The notes: a model not told the origin generated them from the letters alone. 48,014 nucleotides of DNA from Cellvibrionaceae bacterium (GCA_025800365.1 JAOXRT010000013.1:1-48014); one strand, 5' to 3'; positions 1 through 8,447 are shown, counted from the stretch's first letter. Program-made: numbers and translations.

Positions 1-2
1 TC

Positions 3-332
3 TTTTTAGGAGATATTGATTATTCAAAGAATTCAAAGGGGATAAGGATTTTAAAGGACGAAATTCTGAAATTAAAGCGTGAGAGCCATGACCTTATAAA
101 AGCTGAGGTTGGTGATATTTATAAAATAAATATCAATTCACCGTTGTATTTCTCATTTAAAGATTTGTTCTTCCGATTAAAGAACTTAAACAAAAGAACA
201 ATTTATAAGTCTGATGGAAAAGATGCTTGGAATTCCGTAGAGAAAAGATATGAAATAAGCACTGGAAATAAAAAAGTGAAAAGAGTTGATGATGGAGAAG
301 AAGACCAACTTTATTGTTGGCCCTTGCGGTAA
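3..332 (+). CDS. 3' end of an unrecognised gene, interrupted at a junction
   Basis: The frame beginning at position 3 is open from the window edge to a TAA at 330-332, so a gene enters from upstream. The translated part is rich in Lys, Asn, Ile and Asp (for example DIDYSKNSKGIRILKDE and RYEISTGNKKVKRVDDG) and I do not recognise a family. The DNA is much more AT-rich than anything after position about 300. The last ten or so codons before the stop lie in sequence that belongs, in another frame, to the amidase that follows. The native C-terminus of this protein is therefore probably lost. It may be a fragment joined to the chromosome by recombination, or an assembly artefact. Confidence 0.35.
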   Translation, partial: FLGDIDYSKNSKGIRILKDEILKLKRESHDLIKAEVGDIYKININSPLYFSFKDLFFRLKNLNKRTIYKSDGKDAWNSVEKRYEISTGNKKVKRVDDGEEDQLYCWPLR

Positions 333-1098
333 TGTCGTCCTGAAATACCACAAATGGCATATCAATGCCTCCTTAGGTCTGGGCACTAGCCCGCATGATG
401 TCTTCGATGAGTACTGCAAGCATTTTGGCGGCGGTATAAAGGATTTGTTCCCGGTTATTGATACTGAGATTGGCAAGCTAGGTACCATGACCTGCCATGA
501 CGGTTGTACGCCAGAAGTTTCGCGTGCACTAGGTTATAACGGGGCGGAGGTAATTTGTCATCCGGGGGCGATTCAAGAATTTGAAGGCGTTTCAGAACCT
601 TGGGATTTCTGGAAATTTACTCGCCGAGCTCGCGCACATGACAATATGTGTTATGTCCTAGGTTCTAACTGGGGCAGTGTAAATTACGACTACTATCCAA
701 AAGCTTTTTGCCCAGGCCATTCATTTGGGATCGATTATCGCGGCAATATGATGGTAGAAGCCCCTTATCCTAATGAGCAGGTATTGGCGACAACGATTGA
801 TATCGAAGCCCTGCGCCAGTATCGAACCAAGACTAATCATAACAACTGGATTGATGTGCGCACCGAAGGTTTTCGAGAGATGTACACCAATTCAATTTAT
901 CCGCCTAACCGTTTTCCGCCGGGCAAACCCCCTAAGGCATTGGTTGAGAAAATCAGTATTTGTAAAGAAGTTTACGACGATCTTTATGCGCGCGGCCAGT
1001 TTACTCCGCCGGCTGGTATGGAGCCTGGAGATGTATCTAAGCAATTGCAGGACCGAATTGATTATGCTCAGGCGACTGGGCGTTTAGCGAAAGGTTAG
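286..1098 (+). CDS. Nitrilase-superfamily amidase, N-terminally truncated
   Basis: The protein belongs to the carbon-nitrogen hydrolase (nitrilase/aliphatic amidase) superfamily, which hydrolyses amides or nitriles with a Glu-Lys-Cys triad. The catalytic Lys region (VVLKYHKWHIN) and the nucleophile region (TMTCHDGCTPE) are visible, followed by the usual GAEVICHPG strand and a long C-terminal extension. Family homology starts abruptly at about TNFIVGP, codon 7. Roughly the first 100-120 residues, including the catalytic Glu, are absent. The only starts available (TTG 286, ATG 289 or 292) lie in the AT-rich foreign-looking flank. The product is probably inactive, so this is a pseudogene in effect. 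The next gene follows after 8 bases and the whole downstream cluster runs the same way, which suggests the amidase was once its first gene. Confidence 0.75.
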   Translation: MMMEKKTNFIVGPCGNVVLKYHKWHINASLGLGTSPHDVFDEYCKHFGGGIKDLFPVIDTEIGKLGTMTCHDGCTPEVSRALGYNGAEVICHPGAIQEFEGVSEPWDFWKFTRRARAHDNMCYVLGSNWGSVNYDYYPKAFCPGHSFGIDYRGNMMVEAPYPNEQVLATTIDIEALRQYRTKTNHNNWIDVRTEGFREMYTNSIYPPNRFPPGKPPKALVEKISICKEVYDDLYARGQFTPPAGMEPGDVSKQLQDRIDYAQATGRLAKG

Positions 1099-1106
1099 AG
1101 CTTACT

Positions 1107-1361
1107 ATGAAAGTCAAAAGTAAATTGGCAGATATTGATTTTGAGTTTGGTCATTTCGAATACAAAAAAGATCATCTAATCATCCATAGCCATCCCGACC
1201 AGTCTATGCAGAGCAAGGTGTATGTGAGCCCTGATGATGTGGTTTCCGCTTTGGGTAAGGCCATAAAGCTACCAATGTTTTGGGCGTACATGACTGGCTT
1301 TCCGTTTTTCTTAATCCGCTATCGACGTCGAAAAGCGGCAAAGGCAAAAGCTAAATCATAG
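1107..1361 (+). CDS. Small protein of unknown function with C-terminal hydrophobic segment
   Basis: This is an 84-residue protein I do not recognise. The first half is soluble and mixed-charge (ADIDFEFGHFEYKKDHLIIH). A hydrophobic stretch at about residues 52-69 (KLPMFWAYMTGFPFFLIRY) is followed by a strongly basic tail (RRRKAAKAKAKS). This suggests a short membrane-associated protein with its C-terminus in the cytoplasm. The ATG lies 8 bases after the amidase stop, with GAG a short distance upstream. The ThDP-enzyme gene follows after 39 bases, so it looks like a member of the same transcript. It could be an accessory subunit of a neighbouring enzyme, but nothing in the sequence proves this. 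Confidence 0.6.
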   Translation: MKVKSKLADIDFEFGHFEYKKDHLIIHSHPDQSMQSKVYVSPDDVVSALGKAIKLPMFWAYMTGFPFFLIRYRRRKAAKAKAKS

Positions 1362-1400
1362 GTTTTTGCTTGATATTGTAAAAAATTTTGAGGTTTAAAA

Positions 1401-3038
1401 ATGACTAAAATGACTGGCGGTGAAGCCATCGTTAAATCCCTGCGGGAAAATGGTGTAGACACGGTATTTGCATTACCTGGTGGGCAGCTGGATTTCTTGT
1501 TCGATGCTATGTACAAGGAAGGCAGCGATCTGCGACTAATTCATACACGTCATGAGCAGGCGACGGCATACATGGCTTATGGCTATGCGAAATCAACGGG
1601 CAAGGTAGGTACCTGTGCCGTAGTTCCTGGTCCAGGTTTATTGAATGCAGCGGGCGCTTTATGTACGGCCTGGTCTAACTATGCACCTGTTATGTGCATT
1701 TCAGGGCAAATACCGTCGACGGCGATTGGCAAAGGTTACGGCGATCTGCATGAAATCGATGACCAGCTTGGAATGATTAGCCATATTACCAAGTGGGCAT
1801 CTTCTATCGATCACCCAAGTCAGGCACCCGAAAAAATTGCAGAAGCCTTTAAGCAGCTACAAAGCGGCTATCCACGTCCGGTAGAAGTAGAAATGCCAAT
1901 GGACATTATGGCAATGGAAACCGAAGTGGAAATTCTGCCTGCGGTCAGTGAATACCATAAAACGGCCATTGATGCTGAACTAGTTTCGCAAGCTTGCGAA
2001 ATACTAAAGCAAGCGAAAAAACCAATGATTGTGGTGGGCTCTGGTGCCCTAGAGGCCAGCGCCGAAGTTTTGGCTTTGGCTGAGCAATTGCAGGCACCAG
2101 TAATGGCTTGTCGCAGTGGTAAAGGCATTGTTGATTCTCGCAATTACTTAAGTGCTAACTTCCCAATGGGGCACCGTTTATGGGGTGAGGCCGATGCGGT
2201 AGTTGCGATTGGAACGCGCTTGAATTGGCCGCTAACCATGTGGGGCAAAGACGATAAGCTTAAAATTATTCGTATTGATGTTGACCCAACCCAGCTTGCA
2301 CGAATTTGTGAGCCGGAGGTCGGAATTGTTGGTGATGCTGCAATGGCAGCCACTGCTATCACTGAGCAATTGGGTGATTTCTCTGTAGCTAGCCGAGAAG
2401 CAGAGTTAAGCGAATTAAAAGCTAAGATAGATGCTGAAATCCGTGAAAAAGTAGGCCCCCAAATGGCTTACCTCGATGTAATTCGCGAAGAGTTGCCAGA
2501 AGACGGTATCTTTGTTGATGAGGTAACTCAGTGTGGTTTTGTGTCTTGGTATGGTTTTCCTGTCTACAAACCGCGCCAGCATATCAGCGCTGGTTATCAG
2601 GGCACTCTAGGCTACGGTTATGCCACGGCGCTTGGTGTCATGGCGGGCAATATGGATAAGCGTGTTATTCAAATTAGTGGTGATGGTGGATTCATGTTCA
2701 CTATGCAAGAGTTAGCCACTGCGGTCCAATATCAGTTGCCCTTGGTGACAATTATTTTCAACGATAATCGTTTCACCAACGTTCAGCGCCAGCAAAAAGA
2801 GTGGTTCGACGGTCGAGTGATCTGCTCGGACTTGCATAACCCAGATTTTGTAAAAATGGCGGAAAGCTTCGGAGCGGCTGGCTTTAGGGCGCAAGATCCA
2901 GAAACCTTGCGGACGGCTATTAAAAAATCATATGAAGAAAAAGGCCCATCAATTATTGAGGTAGAGGTTAATGAGTTCTTCCCTGCGCCTTGGCCTTTTT
3001 TGATGATGCCACAAAATCGTGAGTCTGTTTGTAAATAG
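1401..3038 (+). CDS. Thiamine-diphosphate-dependent enzyme, acetolactate synthase-like
   Basis: This 545-residue protein has the three-domain ThDP fold of the acetolactate synthase/decarboxylase family. The N-terminal pyrimidine-binding domain carries the activating Glu (about E52 in HTRHEQATAYMAYGYA). The middle domain begins around residue 190. The C-terminal domain has the ThDP/Mg motif GDGG at about 427 followed by NDNRF at about 454. A GAGG ribosome site precedes ATG 1401. No small regulatory subunit (ilvN/ilvH) lies nearby, and the neighbours are an aminotransferase and an aldehyde dehydrogenase. A catabolic 2-oxoacid decarboxylase or carboligase is therefore more likely than a valine/isoleucine biosynthetic enzyme, but the substrate cannot be read from sequence. 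Confidence 0.85.
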   Translation: MTKMTGGEAIVKSLRENGVDTVFALPGGQLDFLFDAMYKEGSDLRLIHTRHEQATAYMAYGYAKSTGKVGTCAVVPGPGLLNAAGALCTAWSNYAPVMCISGQIPSTAIGKGYGDLHEIDDQLGMISHITKWASSIDHPSQAPEKIAEAFKQLQSGYPRPVEVEMPMDIMAMETEVEILPAVSEYHKTAIDAELVSQACEILKQAKKPMIVVGSGALEASAEVLALAEQLQAPVMACRSGKGIVDSRNYLSANFPMGHRLWGEADAVVAIGTRLNWPLTMWGKDDKLKIIRIDVDPTQLARICEPEVGIVGDAAMAATAITEQLGDFSVASREAELSELKAKIDAEIREKVGPQMAYLDVIREELPEDGIFVDEVTQCGFVSWYGFPVYKPRQHISAGYQGTLGYGYATALGVMAGNMDKRVIQISGDGGFMFTMQELATAVQYQLPLVTIIFNDNRFTNVQRQQKEWFDGRVICSDLHNPDFVKMAESFGAAGFRAQDPETLRTAIKKSYEEKGPSIIEVEVNEFFPAPWPFLMMPQNRESVCK

Positions 3039-3076
3039 TTATACGCGCTTGCGTGAGTGTAACAAGCTAAAGACAG

Positions 3077-3106
3077 TCGGGGCTAATCAAAGCAGAGCTG
3101 CCCCGA
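3077..3106 (+). other. Stem-loop between ThDP enzyme and aminotransferase genes
   Basis: A perfect 7-bp stem, TCGGGGC at 3077-3083 and GCCCCGA at 3100-3106, encloses a 16-base loop that contains a small AGC/GCT stem. No T-run follows, so it is not a standard intrinsic terminator. It could tune expression of the downstream genes or stabilise the upstream message. Confidence 0.4.
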
Positions 3107-3178
3107 TGTGAAAATACTAAGAGTTAAATTATGACTAAGCTTAAGGCTGTACCTGGTGTAGAAAAATAAAGTCCATAT

Positions 3179-4216
3179 GTGCAGGGGCGGAGCAGTATCG
3201 AAGGTGTAGAAAAGCCTATCAAGCTGTCTTCTAATGAGTCGTCACATGGGCCAGCGCCGTCGGCCATCAAGGCCTATCAAGAATGCCTGCCAGACTTAAA
3301 CCGTTATCCTGATGGCAGTCAGTATCAGTTACGTAAGGCAATTGCTGATGTACACAATCTTGACGCTGATCGCATTATCTGCGGTAACGGTTCTGATGAG
3401 CTCATCCAATTAATGGTACGCGCCTACGTAAATCCAGGTGATCAAGCTTTGCTTAGTGAGAATGGCTTTATCATGACCAATATCCACTGCGTAGCTCAAG
3501 GGGCGGAATTGGTGATTGCTCCTGAGAAAAACTACGTGGTAGATGTTGATGCTCTGCTAGAGCGTGTGACGGAAAAAACCAAGTTTTGCTCTATTGCTAA
3601 CCCAAATAATCCCACGGGAACTTTTATTAGTAAGTCAGAGCTTCGCCGCCTACACGCAGGCTTGCCGGAAGATTGTCTATTACTGATTGATGATGCCTAC
3701 GCTGAATATGTATGGGACGAAGATTACGAAGATGGTTCATCACTGGTTGATGAATTTGAGAATGTTGTAATGACTCGAACCTTCTCAAAAATCTATGGTT
3801 TGCCCTCGGTAAGAATCGGCTGGGCCTATTGTCCAAGTTCAGTGGTGAGTGTTGTTGGTCGTATTCGTACGCCGTTTAATACTAATGGACCTGCGTTGGC
3901 AGCGGCGGCAGCAGCGGTTAAGGACGTAAACTATACTGCACAGATAAAGGCACATAACAAAAAGTCTTTGGAGCATATATCTGAGCAGGTTACTGCGATG
4001 GGTATCGAAATTGTTCCAAGCCAAACTAACTTCTACTTACTGAAGTTTCCCGAGTCATCGGGGAAGAGTGGCAATGCTGCTGCTGACTACCTGCAGTCTA
4101 AAGGAATTATCCCAAGACCTGCGGGTGGCTCTGATCAGTATCTTCGCATCAGCGTAGGGCTCGACGAAGAGAATGCTGCGGTCTTAACTGCTTTGCGTGA
4201 ATATATGGGAGCCTAG
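3179..4216 (+). CDS. HisC-like PLP aminotransferase, 5' end broken by in-frame TAA
   Basis: This is a class I/II PLP aminotransferase of the histidinol-phosphate aminotransferase (HisC) type. Members move an amino group from histidinol phosphate or aromatic amino acids to 2-oxoglutarate. Visible motifs are KLSSNESSHGPAPSA, the NPNNPTG loop, DDAYAEY, and TFSKIYGLPSVRIGW with the PLP lysine at codon 204. Family homology extends upstream. ATG 3131 is in the same frame and reads MTKLKAVPGVEK, then TAA at 3167-3169, then SPYV just before the GTG at 3179. HisC proteins usually begin with such a PGV...SPY segment, so the natural start is probably 3131 and the TAA is a nonsense change or a sequencing error. 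Restart at GTG 3179 would give 345 residues. The ALDH gene begins 1 base after the stop. Confidence 0.8.
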   Translation: MQGRSSIEGVEKPIKLSSNESSHGPAPSAIKAYQECLPDLNRYPDGSQYQLRKAIADVHNLDADRIICGNGSDELIQLMVRAYVNPGDQALLSENGFIMTNIHCVAQGAELVIAPEKNYVVDVDALLERVTEKTKFCSIANPNNPTGTFISKSELRRLHAGLPEDCLLLIDDAYAEYVWDEDYEDGSSLVDEFENVVMTRTFSKIYGLPSVRIGWAYCPSSVVSVVGRIRTPFNTNGPALAAAAAAVKDVNYTAQIKAHNKKSLEHISEQVTAMGIEIVPSQTNFYLLKFPESSGKSGNAAADYLQSKGIIPRPAGGSDQYLRISVGLDEENAAVLTALREYMGA

Positions 4217-4217
4217 A

Positions 4218-5720
4218 GTGAGTAAAGCTTACCAACAGTCAGAAGCAGTCAAGCGGCGTCTAGAGCAAGTGCAGGGGCACTTTATTGCAGGCCACTGGCT
4301 GCGTGAAAACCAGCAAGCTACTAGCGATGTTTACAATCCTTCTACTGGTGCTGTTATCAGTCAAGCGATTTGCGGAACGCCTGCTGAAGTTGATCAAGCC
4401 GTAGCGGCTGCACGTAGTAGTTTCGATGATGAGCGCTGGTCGGGTCTGACTCCTGCAGCGCGAGCTAAAGTGCTGTGGCGGATAGCTGACTTAATGGAGG
4501 CCGAGCAGGCTGAGTTGGCAGAATTGGAAATGCTAGACGCTGGCAAATTTTATGCGGCTGCAGAGCAAGGTGAGGTGGCCTTTGCGGCGGAGTGTTTTCG
4601 CTACTTCGCAGGTTGGTGTACCAAAATCGATGGTGCTACGAAGCAATTGTCGTCCGGGCCTACTAATGAGTTTCATGTTTACACTCGTCGAGAGCCAATT
4701 GGTGTGGCTGCACTTATTGTTCCGTGGAACGGTCCTCTAGTACAGGCCGCATGGAAAATCGCACCTGCACTAGCTGCCGGCTGTAGCTGTGTTTTAAAAC
4801 CCGCCCAGGAAACTCCGTTATCAACCTTAAAGCTAGCTGAAATTATGCAGCAAGCAGGCTTGCCTGATGGCGTGCTGAATGTGGTTTTAGGGGATGGCCC
4901 TGAAATTGGTGGGCATTTGGCTGCCCATGATGGTGTCGATAAAGTTTCCTTTACCGGCTCTACAGCTGTGGGCAAAAAAATCATCGGCGCAGCTAAGGGT
5001 AATTTGAAAAAAGTATCACTGGAGTTGGGTGGCAAGTCACCCATGGTGGTGTTTCCTGATGCTGATTTGCAGGACGCTGCTGATGGTGCCATCTCTGCTA
5101 TCTTTTCAAATGCTGGTCAGGTTTGTGTGGCAGGCTCAAGACTCTATGTACATAAATCGATTTACTCAGAGTTACTGCCGATAATTCAGGAAAAAGCGCA
5201 GGCCATAAAAGTTGGTTCTGCTCTAGATCCAGCTATGGATATGGGGCCGATGATCTCATTGCGTCAACTGGACTCTGTGCTTGAAAAAATCCATCGAGCT
5301 GAAGCTCAGGGAGCTCGCTTGCTGTGTGGCGGGAAGCTGGTACAACAGGGTGAAAATGGTGGTGGTTATTTTATAGAGCCAACCATCTTTGTTGATGTCA
5401 ATGCAGGGATGGATATCGCAACGGAAGAAGTTTTTGGGCCCGTCTTAACTGTATTTGCCTTTGATGATAGCGACGATATTGTGGCTTTGGCCAACGATAG
5501 TGAGTATGGCTTGGCGGCAAGTGTTTGGACCAAAGATATCGCTTTGGCCCATAAGACAGCTGCCAAAATTAAAGCAGGTTTGCTGTGGATAAACTGCCAT
5601 GGCATCCCAGATATGGCGGTGCCTTTTGGCGGTTATAAACAATCAGGTTGGGGTCGCGAAAACGGTTACGAGGCCCTACTGCAGTACACAGAGCAAAAAT
5701 CAGTGATTGTTCGCCTTTAG
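4218..5720 (+). CDS. NAD(P)-dependent aldehyde dehydrogenase
   Basis: This 500-residue aldehyde dehydrogenase oxidises an aldehyde to a carboxylate with NAD(P). The N-terminal segment FIAGHW...VYNPSTG, the IVPWNGPL motif, the general-base Glu in VSLELGGKSP (about E269) and the nucleophilic Cys in NAGQVCVAG (about C303) are all present. The C-terminal PFGGYKQSGWGRENG completes the fold. By eye it is closest to the betaine-aldehyde/phenylacetaldehyde dehydrogenase branch. I chose GTG 4218 because GGGAG sits 6 bases upstream. An earlier TTG at 4197 would overlap the aminotransferase. The 1-base spacing to that gene indicates coupled translation. Substrate is unknown. The product of the neighbouring ThDP enzyme is an obvious candidate. 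Confidence 0.9.
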   Translation: MSKAYQQSEAVKRRLEQVQGHFIAGHWLRENQQATSDVYNPSTGAVISQAICGTPAEVDQAVAAARSSFDDERWSGLTPAARAKVLWRIADLMEAEQAELAELEMLDAGKFYAAAEQGEVAFAAECFRYFAGWCTKIDGATKQLSSGPTNEFHVYTRREPIGVAALIVPWNGPLVQAAWKIAPALAAGCSCVLKPAQETPLSTLKLAEIMQQAGLPDGVLNVVLGDGPEIGGHLAAHDGVDKVSFTGSTAVGKKIIGAAKGNLKKVSLELGGKSPMVVFPDADLQDAADGAISAIFSNAGQVCVAGSRLYVHKSIYSELLPIIQEKAQAIKVGSALDPAMDMGPMISLRQLDSVLEKIHRAEAQGARLLCGGKLVQQGENGGGYFIEPTIFVDVNAGMDIATEEVFGPVLTVFAFDDSDDIVALANDSEYGLAASVWTKDIALAHKTAAKIKAGLLWINCHGIPDMAVPFGGYKQSGWGRENGYEALLQYTEQKSVIVRL

Positions 5721-5738
5721 ATGATGTGAGGTAGAAAA

Positions 5739-6938
5739 ATGTTGGAATCTTGGCGCTGGTTTGGCCCCAGTGATAGCGTAAGCCTAGAGAATATAATTCA
5801 GGCGGGAGCCAAAGCGGTCGTAACTTCATTGCATCATATTGCAATCGGTGATGTATGGTCTCTAGATGAGATCAATAAACGCAAAGATTTGATTGAGGCT
5901 AAAGGCCTACAGTGGGCAGTGGTTGAAAGCGTCCCTTTACATAATGATATTAAGTTGCGAAAGGGAAATTATCAGCAGTATATAAAAGCCTACTGTCAAA
6001 CCATTAGAAACTTGGCAGCCGCTGGAGTGAACATTATTTGCTACAACTTTATGCCTGTAGTGGATTGGACCCGCACAAGTTTAATGTACAAGCTTGCCAA
6101 TGAAAGTTATGCCCTTCGGTTCTGCATGGATGATTTTGTGGCCTATGATGTCTTCGTATTGCAGCGCGAAGATAGTCGCTCGGATTATAGCGGTGCGCAA
6201 CTAGAAAGCGCAGAACGCCGCTATAAAGAGATGACAGAAGAAGAAATAGCGACTCTAGAGCACAATATTATTGCTGGCTTGCCTGGAGGTGCCGAAGCAT
6301 ATGATCGCTCAGGTATTGCTAGTGCTATCAATGAATACCAAGGAGTTAGCAACGAAGATTTCGCCCAAAATCTATTTTATTTCTTGCAGCAGGTTATACC
6401 AACGGCAGAGGAATGCGGCGTGAAGATGTGTATTCACCCTGATGATCCGCCGTTTTCTTTGTTTGGTTTGCCGCGTGTGGTTTCGACAATTGATGATGCG
6501 AAAGCGATTGTTGCCGCTGTGGACAGCGCTGCGAATGGTATCACTATGTGTGCAGGGTCCTATGGAGCGCGTGCAGATAATGATTTAGTCGCCATAGTAA
6601 AAGAGCTGGGGGCGCACATTCATTTTGTTCACTTGCGAAACATCGAGCGCCAGCCGGATGGATCTTTTTATGAGTCAGAACATCTGCAAGGTGACAATGA
6701 CATGTATGGGCTCATTAAGGCCCTGCTCGAAGAAGAAGCGCAACGTAAATCCCAAGGCCGTGAAGACCTTTCGATTCCTATGCGCCCAGATCATGGCCAT
6801 CTATTGGCAGATGATATTGGCAAGAAGGTAAACCCTGGTTATTCGATGCTGGGTAGAATGAAAGGCTTAGCGGAATTAAGGGGTGCCATATATGCCCTAG
6901 AGAGAATGCAGTCTGAATCTGCTCAGAATCGACTGTGA
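5739..6938 (+). CDS. uxuA: Mannonate dehydratase
   Basis: UxuA removes water from D-mannonate to give 2-keto-3-deoxy-D-gluconate in hexuronate catabolism. The 399-residue length matches the family (E. coli about 394). The typical start WRWFGPSDSVSLENI, the segments VVESVPLHNDIK and ICYNFMPVVDWTRT, and the metal-site regions MCIHPDDPP, HFVHLRNI and RPDHGHLL can be seen. ATG 5739 has GAGGTAG upstream and lies 18 bases after the aldehyde dehydrogenase. The KDG kinase gene follows after 32 bases, so this enzyme and the next carry out consecutive steps. No uronate isomerase or fructuronate reductase is present in the window, so mannonate must come from elsewhere or the true substrate may be a related aldonate. 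Confidence 0.92.
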   Translation: MLESWRWFGPSDSVSLENIIQAGAKAVVTSLHHIAIGDVWSLDEINKRKDLIEAKGLQWAVVESVPLHNDIKLRKGNYQQYIKAYCQTIRNLAAAGVNIICYNFMPVVDWTRTSLMYKLANESYALRFCMDDFVAYDVFVLQREDSRSDYSGAQLESAERRYKEMTEEEIATLEHNIIAGLPGGAEAYDRSGIASAINEYQGVSNEDFAQNLFYFLQQVIPTAEECGVKMCIHPDDPPFSLFGLPRVVSTIDDAKAIVAAVDSAANGITMCAGSYGARADNDLVAIVKELGAHIHFVHLRNIERQPDGSFYESEHLQGDNDMYGLIKALLEEEAQRKSQGREDLSIPMRPDHGHLLADDIGKKVNPGYSMLGRMKGLAELRGAIYALERMQSESAQNRL

Positions 6939-6970
6939 ATCGATAAGGCAAACTGATTGAGTAAAGAGTT

Positions 6971-7966
6971 TTGAATAGCAGAGACTTGGCTAAGGCCAGC
7001 AGTGTTGCGATTATCGGTGAGTGTATGCTTGAGTTGAGCTTGCCAATGGCTTTAGCCGAGCTAAGCAGTTCACAACCAAGTGCCAATAGTGACTTAAATA
7101 GCCGCTTAGCTTTTGGGGGCGACACTCTTAATACTGCCATATACCTCGCTAGGCTGGGAGTTGATACGTACTATGTGAGTGCGCTGGGCCAAGACGCCTA
7201 CAGTGATTGGATGATTTCTGAGTGGGAATCGGAAGATATACATTGCGAGTTAGTTGATAGAGTTGAAGGTGCACTACCTGGCCTCTATGCCATCGAAACA
7301 GATGACAGCGGAGAGCGCAGCTTCAGCTATTGGAGGGATCAAGCGCCTGCAAGACGTATGCTTAGCAACAAAGAAAAGCGTGAAGAGCTGTTTGTAAAGC
7401 TGCAGGCGATGGATTTAATTTACCTCACTGGAATCAGTCTTTCGCTGTTTTCAGAGCGGGATAGAGATGCTCTTTTTAAATACCTAGAGGAATACTCAAG
7501 TGCCGGTGGTTTTATTGCTTTTGATAGTAACTATCGGCCTAGACAGTGGCCTGACACAGAAAAGGCAAAACAGTGTTTTGCAAGAGCCTATGGCCTGAGT
7601 GATATTGCTCTATCTACCTTAGATGATGAGCAGTTGCTTTACCCTGGCCTTAGTGAGGCGCAGCTTATTCAGCGTTTACAAGATCAGGGAATAAAAGAAA
7701 TTGTTCTGAAGAAGGGGCCGCAGGGCAGTGTGCTAATTTCGGGTGAAGAGCAGCTCGAGTGCTCGGCATGCTTTGTTGAGCAAGCGCGAGATACTACAGC
7801 AGCCGGTGACTCATTTAATGCTGCCTATCTAGCTTCTCGAATACGCGGGCAATCACAGCTTACTGCAGCAAAAAATGGCCACAAATTAGCGGCGAATGTT
7901 ATACAGCAGTACGGTGCCATTATCGATAAAGGCAATATGCCAAATGTATGGGAGCTTGATGAGTGA
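6971..7966 (+). CDS. kdgK: PfkB-family sugar kinase, probable 2-keto-3-deoxygluconate kinase
   Basis: This is a PfkB/ribokinase-fold kinase of 331 residues. The N-terminal strand VAIIGECMLEL, the substrate motif AFGGDTLNTAIYLARLG and the ATP/catalytic signature DTTAAGDSFNAAYLA (catalytic Asp about 280) are all visible. GECMLEL with GGDTLNTA is characteristic of KdgK, which phosphorylates 2-keto-3-deoxygluconate to KDPG. That fits the mannonate dehydratase immediately upstream. The start TTG 6971 is preceded by AAAGAG, but no better start exists in frame. The stop overlaps the next gene by 4 bases. No KDPG aldolase (eda) lies in the window. Specificity is inferred from motif and context. Confidence 0.85.
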   Translation: MNSRDLAKASSVAIIGECMLELSLPMALAELSSSQPSANSDLNSRLAFGGDTLNTAIYLARLGVDTYYVSALGQDAYSDWMISEWESEDIHCELVDRVEGALPGLYAIETDDSGERSFSYWRDQAPARRMLSNKEKREELFVKLQAMDLIYLTGISLSLFSERDRDALFKYLEEYSSAGGFIAFDSNYRPRQWPDTEKAKQCFARAYGLSDIALSTLDDEQLLYPGLSEAQLIQRLQDQGIKEIVLKKGPQGSVLISGEEQLECSACFVEQARDTTAAGDSFNAAYLASRIRGQSQLTAAKNGHKLAANVIQQYGAIIDKGNMPNVWELDE

Positions 7967-8280
7967 TCACCTATAGAAAGGTAGCGCAACTCAGTCGCGA
8001 TGCCCGTGGAAAATCAAATAAAGATCGCGATCGGCATATTGAATTATCGGCTGTTAAGCTGGAGCCTCGTGCAGAGGCACGGGTTTTAGCCCTTGCTGAA
8101 GCATTATGCCTTCCTCCAGAAGAGTTAGTGCAGGAGATCATGGCGACGGCATTGGGTGATGCTCACGATGGCTATTTGTCGGCTTACCCTGAGCGGAAAG
8201 ATCGTTTGAAGGCTGATGTGCTTTTAAAAACCAGAGTAAAAGAGTTGCTGGAGAGTACGCTGCAAAATAGTACGTACTAA
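7963..8280 (+). CDS. Hypothetical protein coupled to kdgK
   Basis: This is a 105-residue, highly charged, helix-rich protein I do not recognise. GTG 7963 overlaps the kdgK stop in a GTGA arrangement, which is a strong sign of translational coupling and supports it as a real gene. Residues 30-62 (AVKLEPRAEARVLALAEA, then LCLPPEELVQEIMATALG) resemble a small helical DNA- or protein-binding segment of ribbon-helix-helix character. This is only an impression. There is no signal peptide or membrane segment. A local regulator or a kinase partner are both possible. Confidence 0.55.
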   Translation: MITYRKVAQLSRDARGKSNKDRDRHIELSAVKLEPRAEARVLALAEALCLPPEELVQEIMATALGDAHDGYLSAYPERKDRLKADVLLKTRVKELLESTLQNSTY

Positions 8281-8447
8281 GAAAGCACGTATTAAGAGAG
8301 CATAGAGTAAAAAGAAAGTACAGAGCAAAAAGAGAGCTTAGCCCTATGACATCTTCTTTACTTTCGCATATGACAAAGACGCTCTCGAATAACTTAAACC
8401 TCTAAGAACTAAAACAATAATAAACTGACACTACATAGGTAGAAGTG
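8281..8447. other. Intergenic, purine-rich degenerate repeats
   Basis: These 167 bases separate the kdgK pair from the DUF819 gene. The first 60 contain loosely repeated purine-rich units, such as AGTACGTACTAAGAAAGC followed by CACGTATTAAGAGAGC and several AAAAAGA tracts. I see no clear terminator. A promoter for the DUF819-gap-sulfatase set would have to lie here, but I cannot identify one with confidence. Confidence 0.35.
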
